The notes below the pieces were generated by a model. The model made no database searches. It was not told where the DNA came from and saw only the letters and a program-made list of their open reading frames with translations. Both the position numbers and the translations under genes were made by a program. This document shows, piece after piece, positions 8,301-14,803 of a stretch of DNA of 16,464 nucleotides (position 1 is its first letter; every line of letters begins with the position of its first letter). The DNA is from JBOGWP01 sp050693875 (GTDB lineage Bacteria; Actinomycetota; CADDZG01; JAHWKV01; JBOGWP01), in the NCBI GenBank assembly GCA_050693875.1, contig JBOGWP010000082.1, forward strand, positions 1-16,464. Reading direction: 5' to 3'.

Positions 8301-9191
8301 GCGATTCGGCGAGACGAGCAGCCGGAACGGGAGCTCGATCGCCGTCTCGGTTCCTGCCGGGACCCGCAGGCGCGGATAGAGGAGCTCCGGGGGAAACCGC
8401 ACGCGCCCGGGCCTGCGGAGGATGCCCTCGACGAGCGATCCCCGAAGGCCGAGCCGTCTCGCAACATCCCCGAAGGCCTCAGCGACCTCATCGGCGGATG
8501 CCGAAGCTCCCCGGGCCAGGCCGGAGCTCGCCGCCCATCGGCGCAGCTTCGACTGTTCCATCAGGGCCCGGCCCGCGTTGACCCCGGACAACGCCGCGGC
8601 ATCCGCCTGAGTCATGAGGACCTCGCGGACCCACGGGGGGACGACGAACACCCGACGCGGATTGTCGGGCGGGAGCGCCACCGGGGGGACCGACAGCTCC
8701 AGCCGCGAGCACGCCTCGAGGAGCCCTCCGACCGTGAACGGGATCGGCCCGGCGTCTGCCGGGACCCGGAACACGAGCCTGCTGGGCCCGCTGAGAAGGG
8801 CCCGGGCCGGGATCGAGAGCTGCTCGGTCGGGCGGGGGATCGGGATCTTGAGGCCGAAGACCTCGATGAAATCGAAGGCGTCCGGGTCGGTCTGGGCGCC
8901 CGCCGGCCGAGCGACGGGGTAGCTGGGGACCTGCTCGAAGAAGGCCTGCTCGGCGACGTTCTGGGGCGGGAAGCGCAGGACGAGGAAGGCGTCGCCGTCC
9001 CGAGGCCGGAGGACCGCCCTCGCCTCGGCCTCCTCGCCCTCCACCACCACGGACAGGTTGACCAGCTCGAACTCGAGTGCGAGCAGGTCGTCGGGGCGGA
9101 GGACCGATACCGTCGGGGCCGGCCGGGTGGGCCGGACCGCGGCGCCCTCGGCCCTCTCGGCCGGCGGGACCGACCCGGTCTCCCCGCTCAC
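5355..9191 (-). CDS. Giant protein of unknown function with central coiled coil and beta-rich C-terminus (1278 aa)
   Basis: I do not recognise a characterised family. The frame is intact over 1278 codons from a GTG at 9191, with GGGAGGG just upstream. There is no signal peptide or transmembrane helix. Regions in order: a Pro-rich N-terminal tail (1-27); a long mixed domain (30-700) with a motif-like stretch RDHYVRVVYKGYLFPFGHRA at 445-464; a linker with GDRSGGLLQPN (728-738); a helical, coiled-coil-prone part (about 795-935, with LTALQSFLQEMQRLVGSVQA and related Leu-rich stretches); and a C-terminal part (about 940-1245) of alternating polar/hydrophobic segments rich in Gly, Val and Phe that read like many beta-strands in series (FGGGGFFGITIDPGG at 1125-1139, LRIGGEVEVLGIVSVSIEL at 1185-1203). 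Coiled coil plus extended beta repeats suggests a structural or binding role; this is inference. The 1414-aa gene follows 30 bases later. Confidence 0.85.
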   Translation of the reverse strand: MSGETGSVPPAERAEGAAVRPTRPAPTVSVLRPDDLLALEFELVNLSVVVEGEEAEARAVLRPRDGDAFLVLRFPPQNVAEQAFFEQVPSYPVARPAGAQTDPDAFDFIEVFGLKIPIPRPTEQLSIPARALLSGPSRLVFRVPADAGPIPFTVGGLLEACSRLELSVPPVALPPDNPRRVFVVPPWVREVLMTQADAAALSGVNAGRALMEQSKLRRWAASSGLARGASASADEVAEAFGDVARRLGLRGSLVEGILRRPGRVRFPPELLYPRLRVPAGTETAIELPFRLLVSPNRHAAWAHALDPVASKKSGRIELWHTRLATRLSDRVEEGDHRLRTIRAVWARSGPTPGERFDTTLTNKPPHSNTPFRMSLDPADRFDLVHLTSNFGIPMERRRYRPQPVNVARLMLTSLGAWVDVRGAWDPPAGTGLSVEEWRHRGTMARDHYVRVVYKGYLFPFGHRASLVKITERKFHPDRPGNPAFLRQRMFILVRQPLKTFGVPGLTTPAGVRYDNQMPFVGVRILTLVTPDLDDPAGSDYPAGNGLLQACFWPRVGGQDFRFRVVAEDLEGNDVEFTAPLLFASVDLDPAAKVPVSTSAGLLTTVRNDYEANASRSEVDIAGQRVALAPSATPGDTSFEVARLAWGAEIPDDPTLPALGPDSPRFYPRLVGADTVVPVVKQFTGTETPVRVKYADTYLSDGFGAANAGEVFLDVDPNSSLNLDFSSKGDRSGGLLQPNLAVKGLSRLLGPVSGGSDLSQITSGSFNPADFFAAMGATLFGVIDLADVVRQAGLGDLSKVPRFLTETLTALQSFLQEMQRLVGSVQALKAKVDALGAGFATLKAQMASAASSLQTDVTTLTGDLSGLLAGTTTQAQLTADLTTFRTDLQSARALVQGMPPEVPADVRQALDASLGSFLGDLADLAAFVTGLLAALQLPDELRMRFDWKPDLQSWPSSNPIFIASKDGTAASFTISAEIQAKTKVKPEPKIDIACRLQSFTLDLVAPVTFIRLKFDAVEFTMTSGQKPDVNVQFAGIEFAGVLSFVEALRSLIPLDGFSDPPALQVTEEGVQASYSLALPDIAFGVFSLQNLSIAAGFTVPFLVNPLSARFQFCERQSPCLLTVSGFGGGGFFGITIDPGGVQILEAAFEFGASVSLNFGVASGGVYVMGGIYFKIENDAAALTGYLRIGGEVEVLGIVSVSIELRMSLSYEFSSGKCVGKATLTIEIEIAFFSKSVEISVERKFAGSSGDPTFADLMGPDPADPTFRPWREYCEAFADA

Positions 9192-9289
9192 CGCCCTCCC
9201 GATCCCGGCCCCAAGCGGCCGATCGTGATGCAGCGCCCGTTCAGCCCACAGAGAAGCAACGGCCTGCTGCCGACAATGCAGTCACTGGG

Positions 9290-9319
9290 AATATGCACGA
9301 TGCCGTCCGGCGAAGTAAA
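9290..9319 (-). promoter_or_regulatory. Weak promoter candidate before the giant-gene pair
   Basis: In the 227-base gap between lemA and the 1278-aa gene, the minus strand has TTTACT (9319-9314) and CATATT (9295-9290) 18 bases apart. Each matches the housekeeping sigma consensus at 4 of 6 positions. The stretch is locally less GC-rich than its surroundings. It would give a leader of about 90 bases. The match is weak and may be chance. Confidence 0.22.
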
Positions 9320-9418
9320 GGCGAGGGCGGCGCCTCCGCCGTTCTTTCCGCCGTGGGTTGTGGAATCCGCTACGCGAGCGACAACGAACGAGGGCGGCTG
9401 CCTGCGGGAGGGGCGGGC

Positions 9419-9969
9419 TTAGAACTGCACCCGGACGGGCCCCCTCGACCCTTCCTCGATCTCGAAGTACTCCCGGGGCTTGAACCCAAGCGGCCCGGCG
9501 ATGAGCACGCTCGGGAAGACCTGGATGCCGTTGTTGTAGCGCAGAACCGAGTCGTTGTGGAACTGCCGGGCGAAGGCGATGCGGCCCTCGGTGGCGGTCA
9601 GCTCCTCCTGCAGGGCGAGGAAGTTCTCGCTCGCCTTCAGCTGCGGGTAGTTCTCCGCCACCGCGAACAGCTGGCGAAGCGCCTGGGTGATCATGCTCTC
9701 CGCCTGTGCCTGCTCGGGCACGCTCTTCGCCTCGATGCCGAGCGATCGGGCGCGCGTGACGCTCTCGAAGACCTCCCGCTCGTGGGCGGCGTACCCCTTG
9801 ACGGTCTCGACCAGGTTGGGGATCAGGTCGTACCGCCGTCGCAGCTGCACGTCGATCTGGCTCCAGGCGTTGTCGACGCGGTTTCTCGTCGGAGCAGGCG
9901 GTTGTAGGTGAGGATCGCCCACAGGACGATCACCCCGCCCACGATCGCCAGCACGAGCCCCGTGCTCAC
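9419..9969 (-). CDS. lemA: LemA family protein, reading frame broken by one base
   Basis: LemA proteins have one N-terminal membrane helix and a long helical domain, and are often encoded beside HtpX. Here the parts lie in two frames. The start (GTG at 9969) encodes STGLVLAIVGGVIVLWAI followed by TYNRLLR. The rest, from RNRVDNAWSQIDVQLRRRYD to the stop at 9419, is in another frame. It includes LIPNLVETVKGYAAHE and ends in a C-terminal PREYFEIEEGS. The switch must occur between 9892 and 9884. Restoring one base there gives an uninterrupted protein of about 183 residues whose spacing matches the family's usual YNRLVRLRNRVDNAW junction, so a single-base deletion is the simplest reading. It may be a real mutation or an assembly error. 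No slippery heptamer supports programmed frameshifting. If initiation used a later start in the second frame (for example at 9922), the product would lack the membrane anchor. The gene begins 22 bases after the pimA-like gene. Confidence 0.85.
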
Positions 9970-9991
9970 GAGTCGATGATAGCCGCCGCCG

Positions 9992-11062
9992 TCAGGGCCG
10001 GCCCGGCGGTCGCGCCACGGCCTGCGTGTAGGTCTCGAGCACGCGGAGGGCCAGACGCTCCCAGTCGAACTCGGCGGCACGCTGCTGTCCGCGAAGCGAC
10101 ATGCGGCGACGGGCGGGCTCGTCGGTCAAGGCGTCGGCAAGACGATCGGCGAACTCGCCGGGGCGATTGGGCGCCGCGTACCAGGCGACATCCCCCGCCG
10201 CCTCCCGGAATCCGGGGAGGTCGGAGCAGACCACCGGCGCGCCGGCGGCCATGGCCTCGAGCAGCACGATGCCGAACGACTCCCTTCCCAGGTTCGGCGC
10301 GCAGAAGACGTCGGCCGCGGCGTAGATGCCGGGAAGGCGCTCGTGCGACACCGCCCCGAGGCGCACCTCCCACGGTCGCTGCGGCTCGCCGTCGATCCCG
10401 GCCGCCACGAGCCGGACGTCGAGGCGGCGCCGGAGCTGGCGGACCGCGGCCCGCGCCACCTCGAACCCCTTGCGGCGCTCGTTGCGCCCCACGAAGAGCA
10501 CGAAGGGCTTGAGCGAGGCGAGCTCGGGATCGGGGGCGGCGCCGCGGAAGCGCGAAGAGTCCACGCCGTTGGGGATCAGGCGGTACCGCCCGGGAAAGTG
10601 GGCCGCGACGAGCGCCCGCGCCGCGGTCGAGACGGCGATGCGCTCGTCGATGCGCCGGAAGAGCGGCCGAAGCGCGGGACGCGCCAGCAGGTAGGCGAGG
10701 CTGCGGTCGCGGGCGGCGTGAAAGGTCGCGACCACGGCCGGTGGGCGCAGGGTGAGAGCGAGGAGCGAGGTGCTGGGAGCGGCAGGCTCGTGCAGGTGCA
10801 GCAGGTCGAGGTCCCCCCGAGCGATCCGCGCCTGCAGCCGCCGCCGGGCCGAGGGCGAGAAGCACAGGCGAGCGATCGACCCGTTGGCCGGGATCCCCAC
10901 CGTCCGTCCCAGCCAGAAGATCTGGGGTTCCGGGCGCGAGGAAGGGGCGAGGATCTCCACCTCGACACCGGCACGCTCCAGCGCCGCCGACAGCCCCTCG
11001 ATGTGGGTCCGAACCCCTCCCGGATGCGACCAGTCGTAGGGGCAGACGAGCCCGACCCTCAT
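9992..11062 (-). CDS. pimA: PimA-like GT4 glycosyltransferase (phosphatidylinositol mannosyltransferase)
   Basis: Predicted 356-residue GT-B fold glycosyltransferase that would transfer the first mannose from GDP-mannose to phosphatidylinositol on the cytoplasmic face of the membrane. The N-terminus MRVGLVCPYDWSHPGGVRTH (1-20) carries the GG loop typical of PimA. HEPAAPS (91-97) and TFHAARDRSL (113-122) match the lipid- and active-site regions of PimA, with His115 in the position of its key histidine. VGRNERRKG (191-199) supplies the Arg/Lys pair that binds the sugar nucleotide phosphates. ESFGIVLLEAMAAG (261-274) is the family's EX7E motif. Its ATG overlaps the TGA of the acyltransferase gene by 4 bases, which indicates translational coupling. 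The PIM role rests on motif similarity plus the gene order; another GT4 specificity remains possible. Confidence 0.88.
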   Translation of the reverse strand: MRVGLVCPYDWSHPGGVRTHIEGLSAALERAGVEVEILAPSSRPEPQIFWLGRTVGIPANGSIARLCFSPSARRRLQARIARGDLDLLHLHEPAAPSTSLLALTLRPPAVVATFHAARDRSLAYLLARPALRPLFRRIDERIAVSTAARALVAAHFPGRYRLIPNGVDSSRFRGAAPDPELASLKPFVLFVGRNERRKGFEVARAAVRQLRRRLDVRLVAAGIDGEPQRPWEVRLGAVSHERLPGIYAAADVFCAPNLGRESFGIVLLEAMAAGAPVVCSDLPGFREAAGDVAWYAAPNRPGEFADRLADALTDEPARRRMSLRGQQRAAEFDWERLALRVLETYTQAVARPPGRP

Positions 11063-12039
11063 CGGCGCCCCGCCCGCCGGCCGCGCGGCGGCAGGTGCGG
11101 CTCGTCCGACGGCCAGTTGGTCGAGAAGAGATGCCACTGCTCCGGGGCGCGGCGCACGAGCTGCTCCACCGCGTCGGCGATGCGTTGCGCGATGACGGGG
11201 ATGTCGACGGTCTCGTCGCCCGTCCGTTCGTACGGAAGCTCGTTGAACTCCAGCCGGTACCGGCGTGGACCGGTCTGGTGGATCCCCGCGAGGAGAAGCG
11301 GCGCCCCCGTCTGCGCAACCATCATCGACGGCCCGGCGGGCATCGTCGTGTCCTCGCCGAACAGCCGCACCCAGACCCCGCGCCGGCTCAGGTCGCGGTC
11401 TCCCACCAGGCAGATGATCTCGCCGCGCCGCAGCGTCCCGAGAAGCCGGCGGAGCGCCGCCGACCCCGGCGATGCCGGGATCACGTACCACCCGCGACCC
11501 TCCCGCTCGCCGGCGAACCACTCGAAGAGGGCCCGCGGCTTCAGGACCTCGGCGACCGTGCTGACGCGGTGGCCGTGCGCTCCGACCCAGGCGAGCCCGA
11601 GATCGTAGAAGCCGAAGTGGCCGGTGACGGCGACGAGGCCACGGCCCTGCTCCAGCGCAGAGGCGATCAGGTCGAAGCCCACCGCCTCGACCATCGTCTC
11701 GAGATCCTCCTCGCCGTAGCGGGCCAGGCGGAAGGTCTCGAGCCAGTACCGGGTATAGGAGTGGAACGCCTTGCGGACCAGGCCGTCGAGGGACGGCCCG
11801 TCGCCCACCACCCGAGCCATGTTCCGGCGGACGTTCTCACGCCGTCTGCGGTCGGCGCGGAACCAGAGGGCGCCGGCGAGCCGCGCCAGCAGGTCCCCGA
11901 CGGCGATGGGCAGCCTGCGGACCACCGCCGCGCCGGCCCGGTACCCCAGATAGGCCAGCCCGGGCACGAATCCTTCGGCAAAGGGTCGGGAACGGGCCGC
12001 GTCTGCCGGTGGCGGCCCCGCCTCGGCCTTCTCGCTCAC
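11059..12039 (-). CDS. patA: PatA-like lysophospholipid/lipid A-type acyltransferase (PIM acyltransferase)
   Basis: Predicted 326-residue membrane-associated acyltransferase of the HtrB/LpxL/PatA family. Beside pgsA- and pimA-like genes it most likely acylates the mannose of PIM1 or PIM2. The catalytic HX4D motif is HFGFYD with His141 and Asp146. Family blocks LVGDRDLSRRGVWVRLFG (211-228), MPAGPSMMVAQTGAP (233-247) and the terminal WHLFSTNWPSD (302-312) are present. A hydrophobic stretch near residues 43-60 may sit in the membrane. The GTG start at 12039 overlaps the upstream TGA by 4 bases, which sets the start; the longer open frame upstream is inside the pgsA gene. The final 13 residues are a basic Arg/Gly/Pro tail. 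Lipid A acylation is unlikely, because no lipid A genes are present and the context is PIM-like. Confidence 0.88.
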   Translation of the reverse strand: MSEKAEAGPPPADAARSRPFAEGFVPGLAYLGYRAGAAVVRRLPIAVGDLLARLAGALWFRADRRRRENVRRNMARVVGDGPSLDGLVRKAFHSYTRYWLETFRLARYGEEDLETMVEAVGFDLIASALEQGRGLVAVTGHFGFYDLGLAWVGAHGHRVSTVAEVLKPRALFEWFAGEREGRGWYVIPASPGSAALRRLLGTLRRGEIICLVGDRDLSRRGVWVRLFGEDTTMPAGPSMMVAQTGAPLLLAGIHQTGPRRYRLEFNELPYERTGDETVDIPVIAQRIADAVEQLVRRAPEQWHLFSTNWPSDEPHLPPRGRRAGRR

Positions 12040-12623
12040 CCGGCGCTCCGCCCCTGGCGCCAGACATGGACGAAGCGCTGGACGACCGTGATCGCCGAGA
12101 GCACCACCAACAGCCCGAGCGCCGGCACCAGCAGGCCGAAGACGAGGCCCACCGCGACGATCACCACCCGCTCGGCCCGCTCGGCGATGCCCACCTTGCA
12201 GTCGTAGCCCGACGCCTCGGCCCTGGCCCGGATGTAGGGGGTGAGGAACGAGAGCACCAGGCACGACAGCGCCAGGGCAAGCCCGATGCCGGCGCCGTCG
12301 TCGGACGCGAGGTGCCAGGCAACCGCCGAGAACACCAGCCCGTCGGTGACCCGGTCGGTGGTCGAGTCGAGGAACCCGCCGAACCGGGTCGGCCCCGAGG
12401 TGGTCTTGGCGATCGACCCGTCGAGCAGGTCGGTGACGCTTCCGGCGACGAGCACGAGCCCCCCCGCCCGCAGCTTGCCGGCGGCGACCAGGGCCGCCCC
12501 AGCGGCGACGATCGGCACGCCGGCCAGGGTGAGCGCGTTGGCGGTGATTCCCGTCTTTGCGAGCGTGCGCCCCAGCGGGAGGACGACCCGATCGACCTGG
12601 CCTCGCAGCAGATTCCCGAACAT
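12036..12623 (-). CDS. pgsA: CDP-alcohol phosphatidyltransferase (phosphatidylinositol (phosphate) synthase-like)
   Basis: Predicted 195-residue integral membrane enzyme joining CDP-diacylglycerol to a polar alcohol, here probably inositol phosphate, to start phosphatidylinositol synthesis. The family signature is at 65-90: D65, D68-G69, then A72-K73, G82, D86 and D90. It fits DX2DGX2ARX8GX3DX3D except that the usual Arg is Lys73. Several hydrophobic helices flank it (about 29-48, 51-64, 95-104, 112-130, 152-180). TRFGGFLDSTTDRVTDGLVF closely resembles the same region of actinobacterial PI(P) synthases. The ATG at 12623 follows GAGGGGG and lies 36 bases from the divergent EF-G2 gene. It is the first gene of the minus-strand run. 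Assignment to inositol phosphate rather than glycerol phosphate rests on the neighbours. Confidence 0.9.
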   Translation of the reverse strand: MFGNLLRGQVDRVVLPLGRTLAKTGITANALTLAGVPIVAAGAALVAAGKLRAGGLVLVAGSVTDLLDGSIAKTTSGPTRFGGFLDSTTDRVTDGLVFSAVAWHLASDDGAGIGLALALSCLVLSFLTPYIRARAEASGYDCKVGIAERAERVVIVAVGLVFGLLVPALGLLVVLSAITVVQRFVHVWRQGRSAG

Positions 12624-12659
12624 GGCCCCCTCTCGAGCGGAATATAGAATCGAGCCCGG
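12624..12659. promoter_or_regulatory. Compact divergent promoter region (pgsA / EF-G2)
   Basis: Only 36 bases separate the two start codons. The AT-rich core AATATAGAAT (12641-12650) offers a -10 element in both directions: TAGAAT (12645-12650) on the plus strand, 9 bases before the EF-G2 ATG, and TATATT (12646-12641) on the minus strand toward pgsA. No good -35 hexamer is visible on either side. The EF-G2 ATG has no ribosome binding site, so its mRNA is probably leaderless or nearly so; pgsA has one. Confidence 0.5.
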
Positions 12660-14744
12660 ATGAAAACCTACTCGCCCGACAGGATCCGCAACGTCGGGCT
12701 GTTCGGGCACCAGGGGGCGGGCAAGACCTCCCTGGGTGAGGCGTTCCTCTTCATCTCGGGCGCCACCACCCGGCTTGGCCACGTGGGCGAGGGCAGCAGC
12801 ATCTTCGACTTCGAGCCGGAAGAGCACAAGCGCACCATCTCCGTCTCCCTGTCCTTGGCTCCGGTCGAGTGGCGGGATCACAAGATCAACGTGCTCGATG
12901 CCCCCGGCTACGCCGACTTCATCGGCGAGGCGCAGGCGGCGCTGCGCGTGGTGGACCTCGGCATCTTCGTGGTCTCGGCCGTCGAGGGGGTCGAGGTGCA
13001 GCATCAGATCCTCTGGGAGATTGCCGGGAAGCTCGGCCTCCCCCGGCTCGTGTTCATCAACAAGCTGGAGCGGGAGCGGGCTTCGTTCCAGCGGACCCTC
13101 GAGGACCTGTCCGACAAGCTCGGGGGGTCCTTCGCTCCGCTCCACCTGCCGGTCGGCCAGGAGCACGAGTTTCATGGCCTGGTAGATGTGCTCTCGGAGA
13201 AGGCCTACCGCTACGACGCCGACGGCAAGGCAGCCGACGAGGTGATCGCGGGCGAACTCGCCGAGCGCGCCGGGCGGCTGCACACCCAGATCGTCGAGTC
13301 GGTGGCCGAGTCGGACGACGCCCTGCTGGAGCGCTACCTGGAGGGCGAGGAGCTTCAAGGCAAGGAGATCGTGAGCGGCCTGGCGCAGGGGCTGGCGGCG
13401 GCGTCGGTCTTCCCCGTGCTCGCCGGGTCGGCGACGAAGCTCGCCGGCATCGACCGGCTGCTCGACTTCATCGTCGAGGCCGGGCCCTCGCCGAAGCGGG
13501 GACCGGTGGTGGGCACGAGGCCGGGATCGGAGGAGCAGATCGCCCGCGAGCCGAATCCCGACGACCCGATGTCGGCGCTGCTCTTCAAGACGATCTCCGA
13601 CCCGTACGTCGGGCGCATCTCGATGTTCCGGGTCTTCTCGGGACGCGTCCGCCCGGACTCGACGCTGCACAACGCCACCAGCGGGGCCGACGAGCGCATC
13701 GGGCAGATCTTCACGCTCCGCGGGAAGACGCAGGTCCAGCTCTCCGAGGTCGTCGCCGGCGACATCGCCGCGGTCGCCAAGCTTGCCCACACCCACAGCG
13801 GCGACACCCTTGCCGACAAGCACGACCCGATCGTGTTCCCGCCCGTCGAGCCCCCCGACCGGACGCTCGCGAAGGCCATCGCCCCGAAGACCAAGGGCGA
13901 CGAGGACAAGCTGATGACCGGCCTGGCCCGCCTGCAGGAGGAGGACCCCGCGCTCTCGGTGGAGCGCAACGCCGAGACCCACCAGACCCTCCTGTGGGGT
14001 ACCGGCGAGGCGCATCTCGACGTGACCCTCGACCGGCTGGCGAGAAAGTTCGGCGTCGAGGTTGCCGAGATTCCCCTGCGAATCGCCTATCGCGAGACGA
14101 TGGCGAAGAAGGCCCAGGGGATGGGCCGGCACGTCAAGCAGACCGGCGGCCACGGGCAGTACGGGATCGCCTACGTCGAGGTCGAACCGCTCGAGCGGGG
14201 GGCCGGCTTCGAGTTCGTCGACAAGATCGTCGGCGGCGTGATCCCCCACCAGTTCATCCCCTCGGTGCACAAGGGCATCGAGCGAGCCCTCCAGGAGGGG
14301 GCGCTGGCGGGCTATCCGGTGGTCGACGTGCGGGTCACGCTCTACGACGGCAAGTACCACCCGGTCGACTCCTCCGACATCGCGTTCCAGCTGGCCGGGG
14401 CGCTCGCGTTCCGCGAGGCTGCCGAGAAGGCGGGCATCGAGCTGCTGGAGCCGATCATGGACCTCGAGGTCATCGTGCCCGACTCTCACCTCGGGGAGGT
14501 CATGGGCGACCTGAACTCGAAGCGGGGCCGGATCCAGGGCACCGAGTCGCTGGGAGGCAGCCGCCAGATCGTGCGGGCGAGGGTTCCCATGGGCGAGGTG
14601 GCCCGCTACGCCATCGACCTGCGCTCGATGACTGGGGGCCAGGGCACGTTCCGCATGACCTTCTCGCACTACGAGGAGGTCCCGTCGCACCTGGCGTCGA
14701 AGATCATCGAGGACCCTCGCCAGGCAAAGGACGCGACCCGGTAG
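12660..14744 (+). CDS. fusA2: Elongation factor G-like GTPase (EF-G2 type)
   Basis: Predicted 694-residue translation-factor GTPase with full EF-G architecture, related to the second EF-G (EF-G2) of actinobacteria, whose exact cellular role is unsettled. The P-loop GHQGAGKT is at 16-23 and DAPG at 80-83. The guanine-specificity motif reads NKLE (134-137) where NKxD is usual. The switch I region is KRTIS (57-61) rather than the RGITI of canonical EF-G, which is typical of EF-G2-like proteins. Domain II begins near 305 (ALLFKTISDPYVGRISMFRV), domain IV includes GGHGQYGIAYVEVEP (496-510), and the C-terminal domain V carries LEPIMDLEVIVPDSHLGEVMGDLNSKRG (596-623 region). No ribosomal or EF-Tu genes adjoin it, which also argues against the housekeeping fusA. 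No ribosome binding site precedes the ATG. Confidence 0.93.
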   Translation: MKTYSPDRIRNVGLFGHQGAGKTSLGEAFLFISGATTRLGHVGEGSSIFDFEPEEHKRTISVSLSLAPVEWRDHKINVLDAPGYADFIGEAQAALRVVDLGIFVVSAVEGVEVQHQILWEIAGKLGLPRLVFINKLERERASFQRTLEDLSDKLGGSFAPLHLPVGQEHEFHGLVDVLSEKAYRYDADGKAADEVIAGELAERAGRLHTQIVESVAESDDALLERYLEGEELQGKEIVSGLAQGLAAASVFPVLAGSATKLAGIDRLLDFIVEAGPSPKRGPVVGTRPGSEEQIAREPNPDDPMSALLFKTISDPYVGRISMFRVFSGRVRPDSTLHNATSGADERIGQIFTLRGKTQVQLSEVVAGDIAAVAKLAHTHSGDTLADKHDPIVFPPVEPPDRTLAKAIAPKTKGDEDKLMTGLARLQEEDPALSVERNAETHQTLLWGTGEAHLDVTLDRLARKFGVEVAEIPLRIAYRETMAKKAQGMGRHVKQTGGHGQYGIAYVEVEPLERGAGFEFVDKIVGGVIPHQFIPSVHKGIERALQEGALAGYPVVDVRVTLYDGKYHPVDSSDIAFQLAGALAFREAAEKAGIELLEPIMDLEVIVPDSHLGEVMGDLNSKRGRIQGTESLGGSRQIVRARVPMGEVARYAIDLRSMTGGQGTFRMTFSHYEEVPSHLASKIIEDPRQAKDATR

Positions 14745-14761
14745 CATCCCAGGTCCTTGCT

Positions 14762-14794
14762 GTAACAGTTGCTACTTGCTGCAACAACTGTTAC
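14762..14794. promoter_or_regulatory. Inverted-repeat operator candidate upstream of the ChrB-domain gene
   Basis: GTAACAGTTG (14762-14771) and CAACTGTTAC (14785-14794) are perfect 10-bp inverted arms around a 13-base spacer. The site overlaps the predicted promoter of the downstream pair almost completely and stands out as AT-rich in this DNA. It suits binding by a dimeric regulator, possibly the ChrB-like protein itself. It is unlikely to be an intrinsic terminator for the EF-G2 gene because no T-run follows the second arm. Confidence 0.6.
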
Positions 14795-14797
14795 GTT
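14769..14797 (+). promoter_or_regulatory. Promoter candidate for the ChrB-domain/antiporter pair
   Basis: TTGCTA (14769-14774) and TACGTT (14792-14797) lie 17 bases apart. Transcription would start about 7 bases later, on or next to the A of the ATG at 14804. No ribosome binding site is present, which agrees with a leaderless transcript. The promoter lies within the inverted repeat. Confidence 0.4.
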
Positions 14798-14803
14798 GAT
14801 CGC

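Noticed and set aside
3024..9422. Very long open frames on the plus strand opposite the giant genes (848 and 1186 codons)
   Set aside because: They mirror the codon pattern of the minus-strand genes, are low-complexity (Arg/Gly/Asp/Val-rich) and show no domain-like sequence. They are shadow frames typical of GC-rich DNA.
9881..9900. Programmed ribosomal frameshift in lemA
   Set aside because: The shift needed is -1, but no slippery heptamer or following pseudoknot is evident; a one-base deletion explains the data better.
12036..14747. A 903-codon minus-strand frame across the EF-G2 gene
   Set aside because: Only its last 195 codons (from 12623) encode a recognisable protein; the rest is antisense to a well-conserved GTPase gene.
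14722..14761. Hairpin across the EF-G2 stop codon (GCAAAGGAC with GTCCTTGC)
   Set aside because: The stem is bulged, the loop is about 20 bases and no T-run follows; it is too weak to call a terminator.
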